This document shows positions 1 to 5,870 of a stretch of DNA of 6,231 nucleotides, one piece after another. Within the stretch, counting starts at the first letter, position 1, and every line of letters begins with the position of its first letter. A program made the translations under genes and the position numbers. The stretch comes from an uncultured Dokdonia sp. GTDB taxonomy: Bacteria; Bacteroidota; Bacteroidia; Flavobacteriales; Flavobacteriaceae. The stretch lies in the NCBI GenBank assembly GCA_937124495.1, contig CAKZKZ010000155.1, forward strand, positions 1 to 6,231, written 5' to 3'. The notes under the pieces are model-generated. The model was given only the letters and a program-made list of their open reading frames with translations, did no database searches and was not told the origin of the DNA.

Positions 1-202
1 TATACCCTAACCATACTTTATCTGCATACGGGTCGAGTAGGAGCGTCGTACCATTGTATGAAATTTTGAAACTAGCATGTGCAATATATTCGATAGTTAC
101 TTTTTGGATATCATCTTGTGCAATTGTCTTATGCGTATGTATCATACTTACCATGCATAGTATAAAAGTTATATAGCGAATCCAGATGTTCTTGTTTTTC
201 AT
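1..202 (-). CDS. Exported metallo-beta-lactamase-fold hydrolase, N-terminal part (cut by window edge)
   Basis: The first 67 codons of a gene that continues past the left edge. The ATG is at 202. The N-terminus MKNKNIWIRYITFILCMVSM is basic then hydrophobic, and a signal peptide probably ends near IAQ (residues 27-29). The mature start reads VTIEYIAHASFKI and then TTLLLDPYAD. This is the first strand pair of UlaG/RomA-like beta-lactamase-fold hydrolases, where a 'GHAS' turn precedes a 'DP' loop. The zinc-binding HxHxDH motif would lie beyond the window, so activity cannot be judged. The start codon overlaps the stop of the upstream membrane-protein gene as ATGA, which suggests translational coupling. 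The substrate is unknown. The family call is fairly secure; the precise role is not. Confidence 0.8.
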   Translation of the reverse strand, partial: MKNKNIWIRYITFILCMVSMIHTHKTIAQDDIQKVTIEYIAHASFKISYNGTTLLLDPYADKVWLGY

Positions 203-612
203 ATAATTTGTGTCATAATAACTACTAGGGAACCCATAATTATAATTAATAATGCAATGGAAAATAATATGTCTGAAGCTTTTACATGTGGGTTTTTTGC
301 TCCTAAACTACTATTTATTTCATCTGAGTTTTTTAGATAAAGGATGAAATCTCTTTGATGTAAGCGTTCACTTATTCTTTTGAAAAATCGATCAAAAAAC
401 CAATATACTATAGGTAAACAAAGCCCAAAATAGGTCATGCGATCACTTTTGAATTGAGGATCTGTATTTATAATTCCGATAACTCCAATAGATAGTAATA
501 CACTACAAATAATCCATACTATTTTTGGATTTTGCCACTTTTCTTTTCTGGTATAGAGAATAAAAAAAGGAAGACCTAAAGCAATTCCGATGCCTATGAT
601 GCTAGTATCCAA
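199..612 (-). CDS. Small four-helix membrane protein of unknown function
   Basis: 137 codons with a TTG start. An in-frame TAA lies five codons upstream (625-627), and the first in-frame ATG is only at residue 59, after two membrane segments, so TTG at 612 is the best start. No clear Shine-Dalgarno sequence precedes it. Hydrophobic segments fall at about residues 4-20, 31-48, 60-73 and 114-136. The basic loops (TRKEK near 21-25; RFFKRISERLHQRD near 75-88) suggest a cytoplasmic position for them. I do not recognise the family. Its stop overlaps the start of the metallo-beta-lactamase-fold gene by ATGA, so the two are probably made together. The hydrolase may depend on it, or it may just share transcription. 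It could also be a truncated remnant of a longer membrane protein, but the hydrophobic pattern is intact. Confidence 0.65.
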   Translation of the reverse strand: MDTSIIGIGIALGLPFFILYTRKEKWQNPKIVWIICSVLLSIGVIGIINTDPQFKSDRMTYFGLCLPIVYWFFDRFFKRISERLHQRDFILYLKNSDEINSSLGAKNPHVKASDILFSIALLIIIMGSLVVIMTQII

Positions 613-638
613 TTTAGTTTGTTGTTATTTATATATAG

Positions 639-777
639 TTATATCATTAGTATATCAACGATTGTCGCCATAGATTACAACTCACCTTAAGATATAGTTG
701 TTGATTCTATAACCTTCCATTGCTTCCTGCATACGATTTGATGGGATTTTCGCTAAGATATAATCACTTTTGTCGTA
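639..777 (-). pseudogene. Decayed 3' fragment of an arginase-family gene
   Basis: Read on the minus strand, 710 to 639 translates as IESTTIS*GEL*SMATIVDILMI*. The intact arginase-family gene ends LESTTIQQDELQPITPIIDTLMT*. At DNA level 54 of 72 bases match 3400-3329 without any gap, and the terminal stop codons coincide. The two internal TAA codons stand where the intact gene has CAA, so each is a single C-to-T change. Further upstream, 777-760 encodes YDKSDY against YDKTDY (14 of 18 bases; intact gene 3505-3488), but in a different frame. The stretch in between is about 38 bases shorter than in the intact gene, so indels have occurred. The octamer CCATCAAA is also shared within that stretch. 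Positions 778-828 show no convincing similarity. No functional product is expected. The copy may come from local duplication or from a diverged paralogue. Confidence 0.82.
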
Positions 778-828
778 TCGCACATTCGTGCTTTACAAGG
801 TATAAAAAATACACGGGGATATTGATAC

Positions 829-2316
829 TTAATCTATCGCTTTTCTTGCTAAGATGTATGCTAATGGCGTATGTATTCCTTGCAAATATTCATCTATCGT
901 TGGGATTACAGTATGATGTGGGATAACCCCTCGTCCAAATGGGAGTCCAGTGACATTCATATCAAATTTTAGTGAAGGAACATCAATTGTTAGTTTACTA
1001 TATTTTAGAGGAATACCTACTCCATATCCACTGGTGTTTCCATAATAGCCTCCCCCGGTTTCTTCTCCTACAAAAGTAGCTCTCTTGTTGGTGTAGACCA
1101 TATTAGAAAATTCACTTCCGCCTGAATACGTAATTGGGCTTATGATCACAAAAAGCTTGTGATTGTATTTGTAACGAGGTTCTTTTTTGTATGCCATTAA
1201 ACCAAACCCCAATCCTTGTGTTCTGCAATAACTTCCATCTTGCATTTTTTTATTAGTAAAAACACGCTCCCAAAATCGAAAGGTGTTGAATGATATAGGC
1301 GTATCTACATCATTATCTAATACGGTGTACTGGCTTTTTGCACATACACTATTGTATTTCTGATAGTTTGGACCGAGATAGGAATAGAGTAGGTTTTCGT
1401 TTCCTTCATTACCGCCTCCATTTTTGCTTACATCTATGATGAGGTTTTTGATATTTTTTTCTTGAATGGTTTTAAAACTATTCTTTAAAAAACGTTTATA
1501 GTTTTTGTGGATGGTATTTTCTTTATAAGAAGACGAGCCAAACGTATGTACAGCAAGGTATGCCGTGGTGTCATTTATGATCTTAAATTCTAGGCTTTCT
1601 TCTGAATCTGATGTTGTTTTTTTTGCCTGCTTTTTAAATTGACTCTTTAACTCTTTTAATAGGCGAGATGGGATTGTTACGTCTTCAATATGTCCATCTA
1701 TATCTTTGGTTTTTATAGTAAAAGTATCTACAAAACCATATTGGAGAAAGTAATATTTAGAAAATGAAAAACCATTTAAGTCTGAGTATTTTACTGCTTT
1801 TATAAATCCATCAGAAGCAAATAAATTTCCTAATTGTTTCACTAATGTAATAGGAGTGGAGTCATTGATACTGATCACTTCTTTTCCAATTAAATGGGCA
1901 TATGCATCAGAAATGCCTTGCTTTGTGATGTACATTTTCTGATCCAGAAAAACGACTTTTAATGGAAGATACTTGGCTTGATTTTCTAAAAAGCTCTCTG
2001 TTTCTTCACTGAGCTCTATATCTGTATGATCTTCTCTGGTAAGTGCTACAATAGGAGCTATGATTTTAAAGAACTCGATTTCGTTTAAGTCTTTGTTAAT
2101 ACGATTATGTCCTTCTTTAAAAGCAGTATCTAAGCTATCTTTTGGGGTATACCAATACATCCCGCTATGGTGTTTTTCAAGCGCTTGTTTAAAGATTTCG
2201 AAATCTAAGCGTAATTTTTTTTGATCAATCTTAGGTAGATTGCCATATTCTTGAGCGATTAAGTTATAGGATAATAGAAGTATGATTGTTAAGAGTAGGG
2301 ATTGTGAATTTTTCAT
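829..2316 (-). CDS. Exported S41-family (C-terminal-processing/tricorn-like) serine peptidase
   Basis: 495 codons with an ATG start. Residues 1-22 form a signal peptide (hydrophobic core LLLTIILLLSYNLI, probable cleavage after AQ), so the enzyme is periplasmic or surface-exposed. Residues about 36-120 match the helical N-terminal region seen in many Bacteroidota S41 hydrolases, with a PDZ-like stretch near 115-160 (LIGKEVISIND). The S41 catalytic core follows: AYLAVHTFG at 252-260, the strand-loop NLIIDVSKNGGG at 291-302, and PITYSGGSEF at 394-403, where Ser398 is the likely nucleophile. VGEETGGG (416-423) is the conserved loop after it. The C-terminus ends with IPTIDEYLQG...LAYIL, typical of the family. 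The Ser motif TYSGGSE departs from the usual TxSAxE. Substrate unknown. The gene has its own upstream region beyond a large inverted repeat, so it is probably transcribed separately from the AraC operon. Its stop lies directly against the arginase-like remnant region. Confidence 0.88.
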   Translation of the reverse strand: MKNSQSLLLTIILLLSYNLIAQEYGNLPKIDQKKLRLDFEIFKQALEKHHSGMYWYTPKDSLDTAFKEGHNRINKDLNEIEFFKIIAPIVALTREDHTDIELSEETESFLENQAKYLPLKVVFLDQKMYITKQGISDAYAHLIGKEVISINDSTPITLVKQLGNLFASDGFIKAVKYSDLNGFSFSKYYFLQYGFVDTFTIKTKDIDGHIEDVTIPSRLLKELKSQFKKQAKKTTSDSEESLEFKIINDTTAYLAVHTFGSSSYKENTIHKNYKRFLKNSFKTIQEKNIKNLIIDVSKNGGGNEGNENLLYSYLGPNYQKYNSVCAKSQYTVLDNDVDTPISFNTFRFWERVFTNKKMQDGSYCRTQGLGFGLMAYKKEPRYKYNHKLFVIISPITYSGGSEFSNMVYTNKRATFVGEETGGGYYGNTSGYGVGIPLKYSKLTIDVPSLKFDMNVTGLPFGRGVIPHHTVIPTIDEYLQGIHTPLAYILARKAID

Positions 2317-2388
2317 GGATTCGTTTTTTGCTGATTGTGATACAAAAAGAATCTATTTTAAGAAGAAGGCGTTGTATTATATTGACAA

Positions 2389-2417
2389 TTTAATAGCAGT
2401 GTACAATTACTATTAAA
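2389..2417. promoter_or_regulatory. Inverted repeat upstream of the S41 gene, possible operator
   Basis: A perfect 8-base inverted repeat, TTTAATAG (2389-2396) and CTATTAAA (2410-2417), separated by 13 bases. It lies about 73 bases upstream of the S41 start codon and abuts the outer end of the larger inverted repeat. Its place and two-arm form suit a regulator site, or part of the promoter region. I could not identify a clean Bacteroidota TTG/TAnnTTTG promoter here. The arms are AT-only apart from one base, so chance is possible. Confidence 0.35.
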
Positions 2418-2569
2418 ACCCGCTGTGCATTTTGTCAAAACGCCAGTTATTTTAATGTCTCATCTTCATTCTTTTCCTCAAATCCTAAAGGATGGGATAA
2501 AGATTTCTGATATTCACCCTTTAGGAAGGGGGAAAAATGAAGAAATCTAATCAAAATGCACAATGGGTT
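2417..2569. repeat. 153-bp nested inverted repeat (MITE-like element or long transcript-end hairpin)
   Basis: The ends are an 18-base inverted pair, 2417-2434 and 2552-2569, matching at 16 of 18 positions (AACCCGCTGTGCATTTTG against AACCCATTGTGCATTTTG when the right arm is reversed). Inside lies a second pair, TCTTCATT (2463-2470) with AATGAAGA (2536-2543), and a third, CCTAAAGG (2484-2491) with CCTTTAGG (2518-2525). AGATTTCT (2501-2508) can also pair with AGAAATCT (2541-2548), giving an alternative fold. The element starts just after the AraC stop codon. On the minus strand the outer arm runs into GGGTTTTAAT, so it could end transcription of the operon. No clear target-site duplication was found and there is no coding capacity. 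Confidence 0.65.
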
Positions 2570-2570
2570 A

Positions 2571-3332
2571 TCAAACAAAATTTTCACAATACATTTTGGG
2601 CGAGATCCCTACAAATCGCTTAAAAAACTTAGAGAAATGAGCGGTATCTACAAAGTTATAATCATACGCCATATCTTTTAAAATGGTGTTTTTTGTCATT
2701 TGCTCCTTAGCATCAAATACTTTTTTCATCAGGACATAATTAATAGGCGTGAGTCCTGTTGATTTTTTAAAGTTCCGTGCAAAACTATATTTATTGATGG
2801 TCGCAATGGCCGCTAAATCCTCTAATCGCAATGGACTTTTTATATGATCCTGAATAAATTTTTCTAACGTATCCCAATGCTGTAAAGGGAGTGAAGGAAC
2901 ATATACTTCGGTATTTGTTTGTAGGATAAGTGTATTAACAAAAATGGATACTGCTTTCTGAATATCTTCTTTAGTTCCAGATAACATCATTCTTTTAAGT
3001 GTTAAGAAATCAAATGTGACCTTTTCATTCTGGATACGCCTATTGGTAAAGTATCGTAAGCTTTGCATAATAGCACTTGATTCAAATAAGGAAGACGAAA
3101 TATACAACGTATCAAAAGTCAATGAATTTGTTGCAGAGTATAATGGGTTTGCATGTAATTCATACGGATGTGTTATGGTAATATCATTGGCTTTTCCATA
3201 GCATGTCTCATCCTTAGTCTCTATCACTTCAACACCATCTCGGATTAAAGAGATACAGTATTCTTTATGAAAATGCAGCGGAAATGGCTTCTTCTGATTC
3301 TCAAATGATATCAATTTTAAACCTTCTATCAT
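2571..3332 (-). CDS. AraC-family transcriptional regulator
   Basis: 253 codons, ATG start. The N-terminal half is a cupin-type sensing domain: PLHFHKEYCISLIRDG at residues 18-33 carries the HxH pair, followed by ITHPYELHANP near 53-63. The C-terminal ~100 residues are a classical AraC double helix-turn-helix. The first helix-turn-helix is at about 168-190 (LRLEDLAAIATINKYSFARNF), the second at about 216-240 (ILKDMAYDYNFVDTAHFSKFFKRF), followed by the family signature VGISPKMY. Length and layout are normal for the family, and the protein should be a cytoplasmic DNA-binding regulator responding to a small ligand. The start overlaps the stop of the arginase-family gene as ATGA, so it is the last gene of the operon. 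Inference: it regulates this operon, possibly also the S41 gene. The ligand is unknown. Confidence 0.93.
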   Translation of the reverse strand: MIEGLKLISFENQKKPFPLHFHKEYCISLIRDGVEVIETKDETCYGKANDITITHPYELHANPLYSATNSLTFDTLYISSSLFESSAIMQSLRYFTNRRIQNEKVTFDFLTLKRMMLSGTKEDIQKAVSIFVNTLILQTNTEVYVPSLPLQHWDTLEKFIQDHIKSPLRLEDLAAIATINKYSFARNFKKSTGLTPINYVLMKKVFDAKEQMTKNTILKDMAYDYNFVDTAHFSKFFKRFVGISPKMYCENFV

Positions 3333-4135
3333 GTCATTAATGTATCAATGATAGGCGTGATAGGTTGCAACTCATCTTGTTGTATTGTTGTTGATTCTAA
3401 TACACTACTTCCAACCACTGTAAAATGCGATTGTAGGGCTTCAATACATGCGACAGATTCTTTGATGGTGACACCATCTGGTACCCGATAATCCGTCTTG
3501 TCATAGTCAGTTGGTTCTAGACAATCAAAATCAAAGTGAAGATATAGATGTGTGATACGCTTTCGCGAAAGCGTACTTATTAACTCTTGAATATCTAGCT
3601 TTTTTGGATGATAAATATTTCCTTCATCTAGACGTATTTTCTCCGTAGCATCGATATCTCGCAGACCGACATAATGGATTTGGTGTTGCTCAATGGTACT
3701 CGAAAGAAGAGCATTCATTTCAGGAACTCCTTCCCCTAGTAATGTACGCAACGGCATTCCGTGAAAGTTACAACTTGAAGAATCGCAAGGTCTGTTGATA
3801 TCTGCATGCGCATCAAACCAAATGACCCCTAGGTTCGGGTATTTTTTATTCAAATAAGAAACGGGCACAATCTCCAAACCACAATCACCCCCAATGGTTT
3901 GTAAGCTTTCAGGTTGTTCTTGTTCTAATCGGTTTTTAAATCGGGTGAGTTGTTCTGTAATGGATTCGTAATTATTAATCTGGTGTTTTTGAACACCTTT
4001 TGCACCTGCAGGTATTGTAGACAACGGAATACTTTCAAAAGCAGGATTATTAAGATACTCTAAAACAGTTTTTGCGCCTGCTTCTATACCATCACCTGTG
4101 CCGGCGCCTTGCCATTGTGGGAAATATATTTTCAA
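3329..4135 (-). CDS. Arginase/agmatinase/formimidoylglutamase-superfamily protein with GGDC motif
   Basis: 268 codons. The start is TTG at 4135, overlapping the M1 peptidase stop as TTGA. No ATG is available before residue 127, and the N-terminus IYFPQWQGAG fits the family. Ureohydrolase metal motifs are present: GGDC at 82-85, DAHAD at 108-112, FHGMPL at 124-129, and HFDFDCLEP at 200-208, where Asp202 and Asp204 should bind manganese. VLEST with Glu247 corresponds to the late active-site Glu. The first motif is normally GGDH, and its His binds one manganese; here it is Cys85. Such GGDC proteins form a known branch of the superfamily, but their substrate is unclear, so calling it arginase or HutG would overreach. 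It has no signal peptide and is cytoplasmic. The likely chemistry is hydrolysis of a guanidino or formimino compound. A decayed copy of its 3' end lies at 639-777. Confidence 0.87.
   Translation of the reverse strand: MKIYFPQWQGAGTGDGIEAGAKTVLEYLNNPAFESIPLSTIPAGAKGVQKHQINNYESITEQLTRFKNRLEQEQPESLQTIGGDCGLEIVPVSYLNKKYPNLGVIWFDAHADINRPCDSSSCNFHGMPLRTLLGEGVPEMNALLSSTIEQHQIHYVGLRDIDATEKIRLDEGNIYHPKKLDIQELISTLSRKRITHLYLHFDFDCLEPTDYDKTDYRVPDGVTIKESVACIEALQSHFTVVGSSVLESTTIQQDELQPITPIIDTLMT
3556..3575. repeat. 20-bp perfect palindrome inside the arginase-family gene
   Basis: TACGCTTTCGCGAAAGCGTA is a perfect palindrome. On the minus strand it encodes part of STLSRKRIT. It is much richer in CG than the AT-rich surroundings. 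From memory, closely similar sequences around CTTTCGCGAAAG recur in flavobacterial genomes, inside and outside genes, so this is more likely a genome-wide repeated motif than a local operator. That recollection could not be checked here. Confidence 0.7.
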
Positions 4136-5757
4136 GGATTTATTTTTTGTAGCTCTACATAAAAATCGTCAGCGATTTTTAGTTTTTTAATCTTACTATT
4201 CGCCTTAAAGGTTCTCCATTGTTTAGAAGGATAAATCCATTCTTTCTCCCCGTTAATCACCATTTGTATTGGCATATCAAAACCATTTACTACGTTGGTG
4301 TACCTAAAAGTGATTTTATCACGTAGTTTTTGATACTCTAAGATAGGGATGTCTGTGGTGCGTAGATATTGATTAAAAAAGGCGTTTAGATTTTTATCTA
4401 GCTTTTTACTTATATAATTTTCTATTTGTTTTGTCGTTACGGTTTGATGACAAAATTTTGTGTTTAATCCTCGTAATGTTTCTCGCCAAAGGGCATCATC
4501 TTCTACAAGAGTGCGAAGCATGTGAAGCATGTTGGCACCTTTGTAATACATATCCGAGCCGCTACCTGTTTTGCGCACATCATAGGTACCTATAATGGGT
4601 TCGTCATTTTTAATGTTTCTACGTAAGCCTATGACATACTCAGCAGATGCTTCTTTTCCAAAATGGTAATCGAGATATAAATTTTCAGAATAACAGGTAA
4701 AACTCTCGTGTATCCACATATCGGCGACATCTTTACTCGTAATATTATTAGCAAACCATTCGTGTCCAGATTCGTGTATGATAATAAAGTCAAATTTTAA
4801 ACCCCAATCAGTTTTAGAGAGGTCACGTCCTAAATAGCCATTTTGATATTTATTACCATAGGTAACTGAGCTTTGGTGTTCCATGCCTAAATATGGAGCT
4901 TCTACCAGTTTGTAGCTATCTTCATAAAAAGGATACGGACCAAACCAATGTTCGAAAGCTTCGATCATCATAGGAGCTTGCTTGAATTGTTCCTTTGCTT
5001 TTGCTTCATTTTCTTTAATCACCCAATAGTCCATATCCAAGGCACCTTTTTCTCCTTCATATACTTCGTTAAAATGAGTGTACGCACCTATGTTTAGATT
5101 CACACCATAACTGTTAATGGGGTTCTTAACCGTCCAGTGATAGGTTTTTGTGCTCGCTGTAGAGTCTATGCCTACCAGACGACCATTAGAAACATCGACT
5201 AAGTCTTTGGGTACGGTGACATGCATATCTAAGCTATCTACCTCGTCATAGTTATGATCTTTGTTTGGCCACCAGACACTGGCGCCAATACCTTGATTTG
5301 AAGTGGCAATAAAATGACGTCCTTTCTCATCTTTTTTCCAGGAAAACCCTCCATCCCAAGGGGCATTTTTTGCTTTACGAGGTTTTCCTTCAAAGCCCAT
5401 TTTCAGTGTATGAGTTGTTCCTTTTGTTTGTTTTTTCTTGAGTTTTATAAAATGAGCATTCCCTTCTTGACGAACATCTAAAGCAACACCATCTTGTGTG
5501 ATTGAGGTAAGTTCCATCGGGGCTTGTAAATCAACTTGTAATTCATCAACGCCTTCTTCCAGTACGGTATAGGTCATTTTATTAGTTCCCATAATGAGTT
5601 GGGTTTCTGGATACACATCTACTGATAAGTCATAGTGATTCAGATCCCACCACACTCTTTCTGGTGTTATAGCGCCTCGTAAGGTATCTTGTCTGTTGTA
5701 TTTTTGACTAAAGACACTGAGTGAAGCGAATAGTAAGATGAATGGAAGGTATTTCAT
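4132..5757 (-). CDS. Exported M1-family zinc metallopeptidase (aminopeptidase type)
   Basis: 541 codons from the ATG at 5757. An in-frame ATG at 5790 would add 11 charged residues, but the inner start has AAAGGA just upstream and begins directly with a signal peptide (MKYLPFILLFASLSVFSQ). The protein is therefore exported. In this numbering, residues about 30-220 are the N-terminal beta-saddle domain and about 250-470 the thermolysin-like catalytic domain. LGMEHQSSVTYG (290-301) is the substrate-binding loop, where GMEH replaces the usual GMEN. HESGH (328-332) with Glu351 in WIHESF gives the HExxH-x18-E zinc site. MYYKGANML (403-411) holds the catalytic tyrosine, probably Tyr404. The C-terminal helical domain of long M1 enzymes is missing and a short beta tail ends the protein; short forms like this are common in Bacteroidota. 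It is the first gene of the operon and its stop overlaps the next start. It probably trims peptides outside the cytoplasm. Confidence 0.92.
   Translation of the reverse strand: MKYLPFILLFASLSVFSQKYNRQDTLRGAITPERVWWDLNHYDLSVDVYPETQLIMGTNKMTYTVLEEGVDELQVDLQAPMELTSITQDGVALDVRQEGNAHFIKLKKKQTKGTTHTLKMGFEGKPRKAKNAPWDGGFSWKKDEKGRHFIATSNQGIGASVWWPNKDHNYDEVDSLDMHVTVPKDLVDVSNGRLVGIDSTASTKTYHWTVKNPINSYGVNLNIGAYTHFNEVYEGEKGALDMDYWVIKENEAKAKEQFKQAPMMIEAFEHWFGPYPFYEDSYKLVEAPYLGMEHQSSVTYGNKYQNGYLGRDLSKTDWGLKFDFIIIHESGHEWFANNITSKDVADMWIHESFTCYSENLYLDYHFGKEASAEYVIGLRRNIKNDEPIIGTYDVRKTGSGSDMYYKGANMLHMLRTLVEDDALWRETLRGLNTKFCHQTVTTKQIENYISKKLDKNLNAFFNQYLRTTDIPILEYQKLRDKITFRYTNVVNGFDMPIQMVINGEKEWIYPSKQWRTFKANSKIKKLKIADDFYVELQKINP
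4160..4181. repeat. Hairpin in the last codons of the M1 gene
   Basis: A perfect 9-base stem with a 4-base loop (AAAAATCG / CGATTTTT plus one outer A-T pair) lies about 25-46 bases before the arginase-family start codon. In the mRNA it falls within codons for IADDF. It could influence coupling at the TTGA junction. The arms are largely A/T and no T-run follows, so it is not a convincing terminator. Confidence 0.35.
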
Positions 5758-5761
5758 TATA

Positions 5762-5767
5762 TCCTTT
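5762..5767 (-). promoter_or_regulatory. Ribosome binding site AAAGGA that decides the M1 start
   Basis: On the minus strand AAAGGA is followed by TATA and then the ATG at 5757. It sits inside the alternative longer reading frame from 5790 and supports the inner start, which also gives a clean signal peptide. The spacing of 4 bases is short but workable. Confidence 0.55.
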
Positions 5768-5802
5768 TTATGTTTTATTTCTAGTTTCAAGCTAAAGGTT
5801 CC

Positions 5803-5845
5803 AAGTCTTAAGCCTCAAAGACTCACAACTCAGGTCTCAAGACTT
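5803..5845. repeat. Degenerate 7-bp tandem repeat in the M1 leader
   Basis: On the plus strand the stretch splits into AAGTCTT, AAGCCTC, AAAGACTC, ACAACTC, AGGTCTC, AAGACTT: six units of 7 bases (one of 8), with a loose consensus AAGNCTC. The first and last units are inverted complements of each other (AAGTCTT/AAGACTT), so the array could also form a hairpin. It lies between the M28 gene and the M1 gene, in the probable promoter or leader region. On the minus strand TTTGAGG followed about 20 bases later by TAGCTTG vaguely resembles a Bacteroidota promoter, but too weakly to call. Confidence 0.55.
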
Positions 5846-5870
5846 ACATTCTTTAGATTGTTTTTAACTT

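Noticed and set aside
613..638. Possible continuation of the duplicated copy into an AraC remnant
   Set aside because: Beyond the shared stop position only a few short AT-rich matches to the AraC start can be found, no better than chance.
676..793. Short minus-strand frame (GTG start possible) reading RYDKSDYILAK...NNYILR
   Set aside because: It arises from the decayed arginase-like copy in a shifted frame; YDKSDY is explained by the homology and the rest resembles nothing.
778..828. Possible extension of the arginase-like remnant up to the S41 stop
   Set aside because: The spacing would fit the HFDFDC region, but base and residue matches are too poor to claim without a gapped alignment.
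720..926. Plus-strand open frame of 68 codons
   Set aside because: It lies across the 3' end of the S41 gene and the arginase-like remnant, has no recognisable domain, and both underlying minus-strand sequences are better supported.
1143..1161. Hairpin ATCACAA...TTGTGAT inside the S41 gene
   Set aside because: A 7-base stem in the middle of coding sequence with no associated signal; expected by chance at this length.
3016..3201. Plus-strand open frame of 61 codons
   Set aside because: It is wholly inside the AraC-family gene on the opposite strand and shows no independent signal.
4516..4533. Direct repeat GAAGCATGT GAAGCATGT in the M1 gene
   Set aside because: It encodes the MLHML helix next to the conserved YYKGAN motif and is explained by protein sequence.
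5758..5790. Longer N-terminus for the M1 peptidase starting at 5790
   Set aside because: It would put 11 charged residues before a signal peptide and place the good AAAGGA ribosome site inside the gene.
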